Shown here piece by piece: positions 38,285 to 50,119 of a DNA stretch of 64,000 bases. The first letter of the stretch is position 1. Each line of letters opens with the position of its first letter. The DNA is from Macrotrachela quadricornifera. Taxonomy: Eukaryota > Rotifera > Eurotatoria > Philodinida > Philodinidae. Location of the stretch: assembly GCA_022393335.1 (NCBI GenBank), contig JAJEKB010000937.1:22726-86725 (forward strand). Direction: 5' to 3'. Made by a program: the position numbers and the translations under genes. The notes under the pieces were generated by a model. That model saw nothing but the letters and a program-made list of their open reading frames with translations. It had not been told where the DNA came from and searched no databases.

Positions 38285-39891
38285 TTTATATATAAATAAA
38301 ATTAATAAATATTTATTAACATTTTGCTTGTTTTTTTTCTCTCTCTCTCTCTTATGCAATGAAAACAAAACAAAATGAAAAAGAAAGAAACAAGAATTAT
38401 GAATACAAATATGTATATAAAATATTTTATACAAATTCCTGTTTTGTTTGTTTTTTTGTATTTATATAGATATAGACTAATTAAAAAAAATATTTTCCTT
38501 TTTTTTCACTAAGATTACATGATGATTATTATAAATATTAATCAAATAAAAATATATATTTATTCATTTTGGATTATCTTAATAGAGAAGATTTAGTTTA
38601 TAATATATAATATGATATATTCATATGAATATAGAAATGAATGAATTTTTTTAATGAATATAAAATTTATAATAATATACCATAAATAATAATTCGCAAA
38701 AGATTTATTAGAAAAATAAAAATCTAATGAATCAGAGAATATTTTACCTTATGTATACTGTTACTGTAATAGAACCTTTATATATATTTTGATTGCTTGA
38801 GATATATCACCACTCAATGATCTAAAGGAAATAATCAAGTCTAGAAGTATTCTTTTACTTGTATGAACAAAAAAAATGTTGTTATATAGAGATTGTCTAT
38901 CAATGATGATAGTTCTAGTCGGAAATTGATAGACAAAACTCAATGTCAAGTAAAAGAGTAAGATCTGATAGTTATTTTTAAAATAATTTTTTTTTATTAT
39001 CGTGATATCCAATTGATTATTCAACCAAAACATTCGAGTTGCTTTTGTTTATGAACTCGAATAAAATTTAATTTATGATATATAAAGTTATTTTATGTTA
39101 ACAAAGAAAAATCGTGTGTCAATAGTTGTTTACATAATAATTTAGATTTTTTTAAAAAAGAATATGAAAATATTCAATGATACATAAACTTGTTCATTTC
39201 TAATTAGATTTACTTTTTTAATTTCATTTGATCATTAAATAATATGATTTATATTATATGTCGAATTAGATTTTTTTTTATTAAAAGAAAATCTGATATT
39301 TACATATTTACTTAGTGAGTTTTTATTATTACTATTCTTTCTAACTAAAAATAAGACTTGTTCGCAATAAAGAAAGGACTTTTCAGATATGTAATGAAAC
39401 AACAATCTTATCAAACTCTAAACTATGTGAAAAAAATGTTAGTTATAATATCGATGATGATAAGAAAAAGATATCTACTTCGTAAGTTTTAATCTTTTAT
39501 AGATAACTTAAATATCACAATTGTGAGCATATACTACCCATTTTAAAAATTCTTCATTGTGTCATATTATTTTCAGGTGTTGAAATGGTAAAAAAAAAAA
39601 CATCGAAAACGTGTGTATATTCAACAATTATAATGACAAATCTTATGTTATCTGGTTTATTTCTCGCATTTTTCTATGTTTTTTTCTTCTACGTCGAAAA
39701 AAAAAAAGAAGAAGCGTTAGTATTTTTTTATTGTTGTTTACGTATGTGTATTTCTCTGAAATTATTTATGAAGAGAATCATTTTTGTTTTATATATTTAC
39801 ATTTCTCTTCTTTCCCATCTCTTACATCAACATTTTCTAGTCACAATTCTATAAATATTTCTACAATATATTATTATTATTGTTATTAATT
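38285..39891. other. Intergenic spacer
   Basis: 3' flank of the Ras-like gene with a (CT)n tract at about 38339-38352. No ORF beyond low-complexity stretches. Confidence 0.5.
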
Positions 39892-40670
39892 ATGAATCAA
39901 TCATCACCAGGTAATATCATTATATCTTAAGAAATTTTTTATTTCTTGTATTATATATTAATTCATTAAATTAAGATTCTGATGACCAAAATAATATAAG
40001 ACGAAGTTTGAATAAATCATATTCTGATGAAAAATCTGAAGAACATCATGCACTCAATCAACAAGATAGAGATAATCGTTCATCGAATCAACGAATTCGT
40101 AGTCGTCTTAATCAAAATGAGAAACATAAATCTTTAATTCGTTCAGTTGATAATGATGATGATGATGATGATGATAATAATAATGTTAATTATCGTAGAA
40201 ATGAAAGAGAAAATCAGAATGAAAATAATAGAAAAAGTGCAGGTTCAAAATATCAACTTATTAAACAAACTGGAAATGAAAGAGAAAGTCGTATTGAACA
40301 AAATCAATTTCGAAATTCAATTAAATCTGATAATCGTCAAGAAGATTATCAACTTTATAAAGTTTCTAAATCAACACAACCTACATCTAAAATTGATAAT
40401 ACAATTCGTTCTAAAAATCCAAATGATTCACGTTCATGTGTAATAGATATTAATATATCAATAAATATTGGTGGGCGTGTTTCTCATGCATCAGTTGATA
40501 CAAATAATATTAGAATAAATTCACCATCTATACGTCCAACAGCAACAATTGATAATTTTAATGTGATTGATATAGATCTACGTTCACCAGAACGTACTGC
40601 TCGACTTGCTACAGATGGTTCAATGCGTTTAACAAATGATTCCAATAGAAATTCAAAAATAAACAATTAA
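39892..40670 (+). CDS. Asn/Asp/Arg-rich disordered protein, unknown
   Basis: A 19-base coding first exon (MNQSSP plus one base, 39892-39910) ends CACCAG|GTAATA and joins the exon at 39976 in frame (GDSDDQNNIRRSL). The product, about 238 residues, is hydrophilic, with an Asp run at DNDDDDDDDNNN and many Asn, Arg and Ser residues. A more ordered block near the end, CVIDINISINIGGRVSHASVD, then IDIDLRSPERTARLAT, may be a short conserved motif. No signal peptide, TM helix or known domain. Probably an intrinsically disordered, lineage-specific protein; the start is chosen for the clean donor and phase. Confidence 0.55.
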
Positions 40671-40804
40671 AGACCATATATGTGTGTGTTTGTGTTTTTG
40701 TATTCATGATTTTATTTATCGAATAGAGAATAAACATATAAACAAAGAATCACTAATGAAAAAAATAAAAAGACAATAAGAAATCTATTAAAAAACAAAT
40801 TAAC

Positions 40805-43250
40805 ATGACTAATCATGTACTATTGATTATTTATTGTATATTATTCATATTATTAAAATTTAATAATACATATAAAAATTGTTTTGAAGAATCTAAGCAT
40901 ATAAATTATCTTTTTTTAAATGATATGTCTCAAATAAAAATTCCATTATTACCACTTGATTGTTTTCATTGTCAATCAGCATATCAAGTAAAAATATATT
41001 TATAAATAAAAAAAGGAAAACGTTTTCTTTTTGTTTTTATTTCTAAATATATGTATATATAGGTTGAAATTCAACTTATTGATGAACAATTTTATACTAA
41101 TCGAACAATTCAACGTATAAAAATATTTTTAAAAAATTTTGAAATTGAAGATTCATCTTATATTTGTTTAATAAATCTTTGTCCTATAATAGTTGAATAT
41201 GGAAGTGATTCAATTATATTAAATATAACATCATCATTATTTTCACATGTTTTTTTATCATTAATTTATTTAAATAATTTCAATTATTCAATCATATGTT
41301 CAATTCAAACACGTTTTTCTATATATTCATTAAAAAATTCATTAAAATGTACAAAAAAAATTTATCTTCATCCACGTTTAAATATTGAAATACTTGGACA
41401 ATTATATTTATATGATTGTCAAGCATATTTATTTGAAAAAAATATTTATCATACAAGTATTAAATTTCATCAAAATTCTTTTATAACTAATTCTCAAATA
41501 ATAGCAATGAAATCTTCAGAAAAAACTTGTGAATATATATTAGAAAATAAAAATTATTTTAAAAATATTTCATTTATACAAACAAATGAAATATTAACTA
41601 CGATTACAATACTTCCATTATATAATTTATGGAATAAATATATTCAAACATTAGGTCCATGTCGAACAATAATTATTCCATATCAAGATATGTTTTTTAC
41701 AAATAATATTATTAATATTCGAAATATTTATATTCAACAAGGACAAACTATTCAAATAGATTGTAAAAAATTTTTTTTTTATATTCATCTATTGAGAATA
41801 ATGAAAGTTTATATTTTGATAAAAATCAAAGATTAGTATTTAGAGGACTCTGTCGGGTAAGATAAACTATCTAGAAATGAAAAATCAAATTTAGTTTTCT
41901 ATTTTTTAAAGAAATCATCTCATCGAATAGAATACATTAAATACTAGTGGCTTAGAACTTTTAGTTAATCCTAAATAATATTGTCGCCGTTCTTCCACAT
42001 GAGATAGTCGTATAGCTTGAATACTAAGTTTCGGATTGAACTTACGTCTTCATCTGGGTCGAGTTAATTTTCTTGAGTAAATTTTACTATTCTATTTTGT
42101 TTATTTTGCAACGAGGAGGTAAGAGAACGATAAGAACAAAATTCATTTCTCAAAACAGGTTTTGATGTTGATGCACTTTAATCTTTTATAGTAACAAATA
42201 AAATGAATTAAAAGAACGTAATACAATTTTTAAAACATTCTACCTAAGGTAAAGACAAAAAATAAAAAATAAACTTCGTAGAATTCAAGATATGAAATAA
42301 AACTCTTCCTACACGCCTCTCATAGTAATCTTCAATCATCTATATAATAATTTTTCTTATTCAGGTCCAATTGATGGTTCAAAAGAGTATTTGAAATATG
42401 TATGGTATTATCAAAGATATCAACCTAAATATCAAATATCTAATAATCGAACAATTATATTAAATAATATAACAGTACAAATGCAAGGTTTGATAAAATA
42501 ATAAATTGAATTATTTTTCTTTTATATATATATTTCTAGGTAAGTATATGTGTATTGGTGATGATAATAATGAAAAATTAGAATTTGAAATGACATTACA
42601 TGTATTAAATTCTAATAAAACAAATAATAATTTATTTTATTTTATTATTATGTAAGATAATAATAAAAACAAAAAATTTTTTTATTTATATATTTAATAG
42701 ATTAATTGTTCTTCTTATTCTCATTATATTTTGTCTTATATTAATATTAATAATATATTTTTTATTAAAAAAATCTTCTTCTATGAATTATTCAATAAAT
42801 AAAAAAAATTCATTAACAATACATCATAATGTTATAGTTACAATTCAAGAACAAATAAAAAATTTTTTATATAATCAATCATTATATCATACAGTTGATT
42901 ATATTGATAATCAATCAATATCTCATATATCATCAAATCAATTAACACAAATTCCATATAAATTTTCTATACGTCAAAGAAATATAAATGGACAACCACC
43001 AACACAATTATCAGTTAATATTCCATTAATACAATCAAATAGTGATATAACATTACCATTTATAGTTAAATTTAATCAAATATCAAATAATATTAATGAA
43101 CAACATAATGATATCGATATACTTAAAATTTCGGTACCATTATTAAATAATTATTCATTAATAAAATCAACAACAGATTCAACAAATTCATTTGATAGTC
43201 AAATTGAACTTGATGAATTTAATCAAATGTCTTTTATTTGTATGGACTAA
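40805..43250 (+). pseudogene. Ig-like single-pass transmembrane receptor, reading frame broken
   Basis: Exons 40805-40987, 41063-41856, 42365-42487, 42540-42651 and 42701-43250. A signal peptide (MTNHVLLIIYCILFILL) leads a Cys-containing ectodomain with many N-glycosylation motifs. The second part has an Ig-like pattern: core Trp in KYVWYYQRY and GKYMCIGDD as the Y-x-C. A strong TM helix follows (LIVLLILIILCLILILIIYF) and a 150-residue Asn/Gln/Ile-rich cytoplasmic tail ending FICMD. The frame breaks at the T10 run (about 41769-41778): in frame it stops at 41836, while one extra T would let YSSIENNESLYF read on to the donor at 41856. Even then, the phase does not match exon 42365. So either two lesions or a missed exon in the unusually long 508-base intron. 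Assembly error is possible. Confidence 0.6.
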
Positions 43251-43674
43251 TGAATTATAAAATAAATTCTAACAGAAAAAATTTTTATTTTTAACCTAGT
43301 ATTAATATTATCAGTATATTTTAAAAAATAATAGTAATTATTATTATTATCTTTACTATGTAATAGATATATTTAGATTACTAATTCAACTCAATCACGT
43401 GTTTAAAATAATAGAAAGAAAAATTCTTTTAGATTTAATATTAATTTTCTCTTTCATGATTTATCTTTATAATCGAATATATTTTCTCTATTTATATATA
43501 TATACATCCAGGTCGAATACGGACGACTGATGAAAAAACATGTTTTTCTTTTCGTCTGTCTGTCTCTATCTATTTCTATATCTAATAATGTTTTCGTTCT
43601 TTAAACAGAGCACAAAATAAATAACGTAAAGTTAATTGTATTTCATTTCATTCAATATTTATCATATAGATAGA
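43251..43674. other. Intergenic spacer
   Basis: 3' flank of the Ig-like gene and 5' flank of the RBM24/38-like gene. A short pyrimidine-rich CTGTCTGTCT stretch sits near 43556. Nothing else noted. Confidence 0.5.
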
Positions 43675-45922
43675 ATGGAACATCGTCAACGTTTATTATG
43701 TTCATCATCTTATTCACCACGACAAGAATGGCGTCAACAACAACATCATCATCCAACATATTTTCCACCATCACCACCTATAACAAATACTAATAATAAT
43801 AGTAATAATAATACTAATAATAATTCATGGATTCGACCATTATCGTAAATATATTTATTTTATTTTTCAACAGTTTTCTTTTCATTTGATTGGTTCATTG
43901 ACTTGAATAGAGAGGGAGAGAGAGAGAAAAAAAAAGAGAAAGAAAATGAAAGTTTTTCAAGTTTGTATAAATGAGAGAACACTATTTCTTTTTTTTGTAA
44001 GTTGTTGCAATACGTTTTTAACATAAACAATCTTTTCACAACTCTTCCTTATCATAAAACAAATACAAAACTTACATCACATATATACAACAAAGCATTT
44101 TATTTCATTTCTTTTTTTTTTCTTCTTAAGATCAACATTAACAAAAGTCACTCCGAATAGTGACGATAATTCAAATTATTATCATTCTTGGTTACATACT
44201 ATTCCAACACCATCATCACCCGTTTTAAATTCACTTAATCGTCAACGTTATACACCAAGATTTGCATCTGTTAAATCTCATTCACCAAATTATTATCCAT
44301 TAATGCAAGCGAATTTACAAAAAGATACGACATTTACAAAAATATTTGTCGGAGGTTAGGTTTAGTAAAATGAATAATTTTTATTTAAATAGAAAATTTT
44401 CTTTAAGGTTTACCTTATCATACAACTGATGAAACATTACGAGCTTTTTTTTCAAAATTTGGTGATATTGAAGAAGCTGTTGTTATTAATGATCGTAGTA
44501 CAGGAAAATCACGTGGATATGGATTTGTCAGTTTTAAAAAAATTTAATCGATTTTTATTTAATATATATATATTTCTAGGTAACAATGGTACGAAAAGAA
44601 GATGCTGAAGAAGCTGTGAAAGATCCAAATCCAACAATTGATGGTCGTCGTGCTAATGTTAATTTAGCTTATATGGGTGCAAAAAATCGTACAGCAACAT
44701 TACCACGTATGATACGAAAATTTATACGAATTTTTTAAATATATTTTAGTTTTTTAGTTGGTTATAGTTTACTTGCTCGAATGCCAACATATCAATCAAC
44801 TGCTACAGCTTATCCGTATGTAATTTGTTTTTTTGCTCTTTCGATATTCTTTTATTAATGAGATTTTTCTTTTTTTTTTTTTTTGAGAATGAAGCCATTT
44901 GTTTGTTTTTAAACTCAATTATAACTATGATCAAATAGGTTTCAGTTTATCCTTGTCTCATTTTTTTTTTGTGATTGAAACGAAATTAAAGTAGAGAGTG
45001 AAAGCATTTTATGCCGATGGCATTTATATAAATAGAAACTAATGTATATAATAGAAGAGAGAAAGGTGAATGTTGGATAAACAATTACCACCTTTTTTGT
45101 TTTTTTACTTCTTCAAATTTTGAAAAGAAATCAATGAGACAATGAAGAGCGGCATTCTTTTTTTTTCCTTTCTCTCTCTCTATAGGCTAATACAAAGTGC
45201 TGCCAACGGATGAACAGCAAAGTGAATTAAATGAAAAAGGTGCTTGTGGGTGTTTTTCGCGTGCTCTGACCGTGTTTTATTTTTGTTTTGCCCGTTTGCA
45301 TTTTGTTTGCCGTGTGTATATATACATATATATATAAATCCAATATAGTATAACGATTTATTTCTGATTCTATTATACCTAAAATAGATAAAAATGAAAT
45401 GATCATGATAAAAGCTCTTTTATTTTTTTCCCCGTGTGTATTTTGTGTGTTTGTTTGTTGTTTTGGCTCTCGTTTGTGTTTGGTTTGACTTCGATGATCT
45501 ATTGTTTTTTTTAGTTGTACCACAAATTCTCTAGGGCGAAAAGAATGAAAAAATATTTTTTAAAAATAAAAATAATATTTAATTATTTTTTTATTTTAAT
45601 ATATTTTAGGTCAAATGTTATTTATTATCCATTAGCACAACAATCAACAATACAACAACCTATTTATTTAACACCAACAAATGGTGGAACAGCAACAACA
45701 TGGCCATCAAATTTATTTTCACAATTTAATCTTGCAAATTTATCGGCAACATCAAATACAAATGTTTCAACAACACTAAATCCTGGTACATCATCACCAC
45801 AAACTGTCTATGAAGTTCCAGCTGCTTTATTTGAACCAAATGGTATAACAGCATCTCCACCAACAATTACTGGTAATGCACAAACAAGTGGACAACAATT
45901 ATATTGGTCAAGTTATAGTTAA
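43675..45922 (+). CDS. RBM24/RBM38-type RRM RNA-binding protein
   Basis: Exons 43675-43844, 44131-44354, 44408-44526, 44580-44706, 44758-44815 and 45610-45922. One RRM starts [20 protein letters not shown] (RNP2 IFVGGL) with RNP1 [10 protein letters not shown] and ends [21 protein letters not shown], nearly the vertebrate RBM24/38 text. The family binds GU/AU-rich mRNA and controls muscle splicing and mRNA stability; the nematode member is SUP-12. The N-terminal 115 residues are Pro/Asn-rich with an N(T)NNN tract. The C-terminal tail is Thr/Ser/Gln-rich with QQPIYLTP and ends LYWSSYS, replacing the Ala-rich tail of vertebrates. The last intron (44816-45609) is about 800 bases, ten times the local norm. 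Confidence 0.93.
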
Positions 45923-47509
45923 CTTAAACATTTTTTTGTTTTGTTTTTATCTGTCTGTCAGTCTATCGGATTCATTTTTTTTTTGTTTTCTTTCGTGTAC
46001 AATTGAAAAAAAAACCCAAAACAAATCTTTTCTCTTGTTTTCGTCGTCGTCGTCTTCGTCATCATTCGTTTTTTGTTATTTTGTTGTTCTTCCTATATTT
46101 CTGAAAGTATTATTAACTTCAGTACTCTTTGTTGTTTTGTCTTTTATTTCTGACTTGGAAGATTCGTTTCTTTCTCATTTAACATCGTTTTATTTCTCAA
46201 AAAACTAAATACACAACATATATATAGAAATAAACAGGATTAAAAAAATGATTTCCATATTTTTCAAATGATGAAATCTCAATCTAAAGTATAACAATAT
46301 ATACCTGTTCAATTTTTTCCGAAATGTTTCTTGCATGATTACAAAGAGTTCGATGATATTTTGTTTCTCATAAATAGTTCGTTTATTAATCTTTATGCTC
46401 ACAACAATTTGAATTCGAAAATTCGTATGGAACACAGGGAGAAGCTAGATCTATCTATGCGAATACAGAGTCATAGAAGATGTTCTATCAAAAGATGTAG
46501 TCTATAAAAGCAAGTTAAACTGCTCGACCGTATAGCACAAGCAAATGATAACAAAAAATTTTGCGCATTTGTGAGTTTTGCGTTTAAATACATTATTAAC
46601 TCTAAAAAATATAGTAGACAAGAGGATCTCTTAGATATATTTTTTGGAAAATTCTTCTTTTTGAAAAGAATTTTCACGTTTTAAATATGCTTTCTTGACA
46701 AATATCAGATCATTTCTAATCGAATAAAAACCGCATGCCTGTCTGTTTAAGAAGAATCTTTCTACTATATGAAACCTGAACTACCCATTATATTTCACTA
46801 ATATTGTTATTATAATACATATATATGCACTCAAACATATTTAGAGTATGTTAGTTTTTCATTAGAGAACACATAGTGGAAGATAATCGTGGAGAATAGA
46901 AATAAGATAGATAAGTTTATTCTTTTTTATGTAAGTACCGCTGCTTTTATTATTCTCATGTTAATCGGTTAAGTTCTGAAAGAAAAGCCTATCATTAAAA
47001 TCACCATTCAAAGTTTTGAACTCATTAAAAATTTGAATGATACAATTATTAACTTCTTTTTCGATTCATTGTATAAATTCGAAATAATTTACTCTTTATT
47101 ATACAAGTTCATCAGTGAAACATAATAATTATTTTGAGTTCTATAGAAATGATTGAACTGAAAGTTTGAGAAATGCAAATACTATTAACCGGATTATCTG
47201 AAGAAGACAATAGTCATCTGACTCATAATAATTACGAAAGGAAATTTTTTAAAAAAATGTAAAAAAAAACTCACACGTTGCTCATATATAGACGATTATA
47301 TCTTAATAATCATATATCACTGACACGAATATCTTTTGACTTTTGCCTTATTTCCACTGAGATTAGTTTATAGACAAAATATGAGTTCGGAAGATTGAAA
47401 ATAATTAGGATACCTTCCTGATTAGTTATATATTAAAAAAAAAAGAAAGGGAGTACATAAATATAGGTGTGAATATAATATGAATTGTTTTCATTTAAAA
47501 AAATATTTT
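45923..47509. other. Intergenic region between convergent genes
   Basis: 3' flanks of the RBM24/38-like (+) and LIM (-) genes. TTTTC/CGTCGT-rich tract at about 46040-46060; no coding signal. Confidence 0.5.
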
Positions 47510-48150
47510 TTAATTGCAATTAGGACAAACAATAGCCGAACCAAGACGATGACAAGGTTTATCAACTAAACTAAGACCACATCGATTACATGTAAAACAT
47601 TCATTATGATAAGTATTATTTTCATAATATGAAAATGTTTGTGTTTTTTCAATTGGTTTTTGACATTTCACACATTGATGAAGTGTTACTGCTTGATAAT
47701 CAGCAAATTCTTGTTTACCTTCATTGTGACAATTTTGACTATATGATAAGAAAAAAAAAACAAAAATCGAAAAAAAGTAAAATTCTAATCTTACCATTGT
47801 GGATAACCTCGTAATTCAAAAAATTGATCACCTTCATTTATTTGTGAATTACATGACCAACAACAAAAACATTCCGGATGATATTCTTGTCCTTTATATA
47901 ATTTATATCGTATACCTGCTTCAATTGTATTACCACATCGTTTACAACGTGTTGATACACGTTTGTGACATTGTTCACATGTAAAACCTTCTAATGTTGG
48001 ATAAAAATTACCGCTTAATGGACTTCGACATTTAGCACATTTAAGACAATTTTGATGATAAGTTTTATTGTTAAATATTGTACGTGCTTCTGTTCGACCA
48101 AAACTTTTACCACATGCTCCACAACGATCACAAAAATGCGGTGTTGTCAT
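47510..48150 (-). CDS. Three-LIM-domain protein (FHL-like)
   Basis: Exons 48150-47795 and 47738-47510; about 194 residues. Three LIM zinc-finger pairs follow one another: CDRCGACGKSF...CLKCAKC...CEQC, RCKRCGNTIEAG...HPECFCCWSC...CQNC, and QCVKCQKPIEKT...HNECFTCNRC...CPNC. Each carries the H-x2-C and C-x2-C spacing of LIM domains. The three-finger, linker-poor build resembles FHL or CRP/Tes-type adaptors that dock on actin-linked proteins. The start chosen is ATG 48150 (MTTPHFCDRC); a longer ORF runs upstream to 48237 without Cys pairs. No homeodomain or kinase domain is attached. Ortholog level unresolved. Confidence 0.85.
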
Positions 48151-50119
48151 TTTTCTTTTAGAAATGTACGAAATTATCCGATTTAAACACTTATATATAA
48201 GACTGTTTTGGTCGTTACAATATTCTATGTATGACACAGAATGAGATAGGTCGTACAGAACAAGAACAAGTTATCCGTATAGAAAGATGAATAAGGCAAC
48301 AGAAAAAAAAGACTCGCTAGTAATGTTTCGTCATATTATTTCTGTTGTTTATAACTTAGAGCATATTTGTCGGATAAAAGAAAGAATCTGAGAAAGAATT
48401 TTTTTTTCTCGAACCATCTAGACATAGTTTGCTTTCCTATTATGGATATATTTACAGTATAACAAGCAAAATATACCAATACATAACGAAAAAATAACAA
48501 GAAAATTTTTGTTTCCTTTTTTCTTCGCTGTATATTAATCATATAGGCCAAATTTATTGAGATTGTTGGACTCAGATGAATCAACTGTGGTATTTATAGA
48601 AGAACGTGCCTAATGATATATTGAGCATATCAACATATGCTTATAGAATATAGATTAATATATTGAACAGATATAACTTAAGAAATATGATGGATGATAA
48701 TTGATAAATAGATTAGTTGGGGGTATCAGTAGTTACAAACTATTTTGTGTATGTTATAACAAAAGAATTTAATCTTGATTATTAATAATTGTATGTTAAT
48801 TTTAATAAAGAGTGAGATATACATTTTCGTAGAAAATTTACCATGTTTTTATGTTCTAAAATATGACTTTTCTTTCTAAAATTTAGCTTTTATCGATTGA
48901 AATTGTGTGTTTTTGTAAAGATTAACATCGATAGAAAAGAAAAAAGGTTTAATATAAAGATATAAGCTCAATAATAATGATTTTTTTACTATTACATTGT
49001 CCTAAATTTCATCGTAAAGTGACAGTCGTGGAGATATAATAAAAGAATTGAATGAATATCTTTATTTATTTTTATAATTAGTTTTACTGATCTTTGTTTA
49101 ACCTTTTCTTTGAGATATGTAACTTTAAAGTCTAAAGATTCTTTTTATTCTTGTGAAGATACAATTTCTATGATGTTCATAAGTTGCTATGATAACTAAC
49201 TTATTTTTTTGAATAGTTTATAAGAATTATGAAGAATAATAATCAGTCAAAGTCAAATATACTTTGATAAGTATGCATATATGTAGTTGATTACATTTAA
49301 AACTTTGATCTTTCAGATTCTTTGTAGTTAAAGATATCTAGATAGATCTCTATTTTATTTTATAGAAAAAACACATCCTATGAAAAAATTTTATTCGAAA
49401 TAGTAATCGAAACATAAATTCGAAATTTTTAAAATATATCATATGATACAAAATATACTAAATCATATTTTCATCTAAATAAAATGAATGATATTTTGTT
49501 CAGTGTTTCTTTCAACGTATTATTTCATAAAAGATATTATTAGAAATAGAATTGTAAGATTATCTAAATTAAACCAAAAATATCTTTCATTTTGATATTT
49601 TTCAATTTAATTACATATTCTAACTCAACGTACACTATAGATCAATACATCATTGTTGTCTTATTGCGATTATTATATAGTACAGAATTTTGTGAGTACT
49701 AGCTGTATACACTATTTTGAAGCTAAATTTTCTACATAATATAAACTCTTATGTATTAAACTAAATTATGTTAACTTTCAATTATTTTTAGAAATGATAT
49801 AAGAAGATTCTAAATTTTACATTGAAGATTTTTATATATAATTTTTCAATCTAGTAACATGACATTTGATATTTAAATGATTACACAACAATATATATAT
49901 ATATATATTTATTTCATTTATATTTGCACACCGGTCACACAATTATTCAATCTTGATTGAAGCACGATACACAACATCACTCATATGTCAGTCAATATTT
50001 AGACATAAAAAAATAGAATACATATATATTATTAATAGAAGAAAAAAAAAAGAACTACTCAAATAAATTAAACTAACTACGACTATATATACATATATGT
50101 ACAAATTAAAAAGGAAAAA
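48151..50119. other. 2-kb intergenic region
   Basis: Very AT-rich; an (AT)n tract at 49892-49910. No ORF with conserved features. The last 200 bases are the 3' flank of the orphan gene at 50120. Confidence 0.5.

Noticed and set aside
45227..45523. 98-codon minus-strand ORF inside the RBM24/38 intron
   Set aside because: Low complexity (Lys/Thr/Gln), arises from GT-rich intron sequence on the opposite strand.
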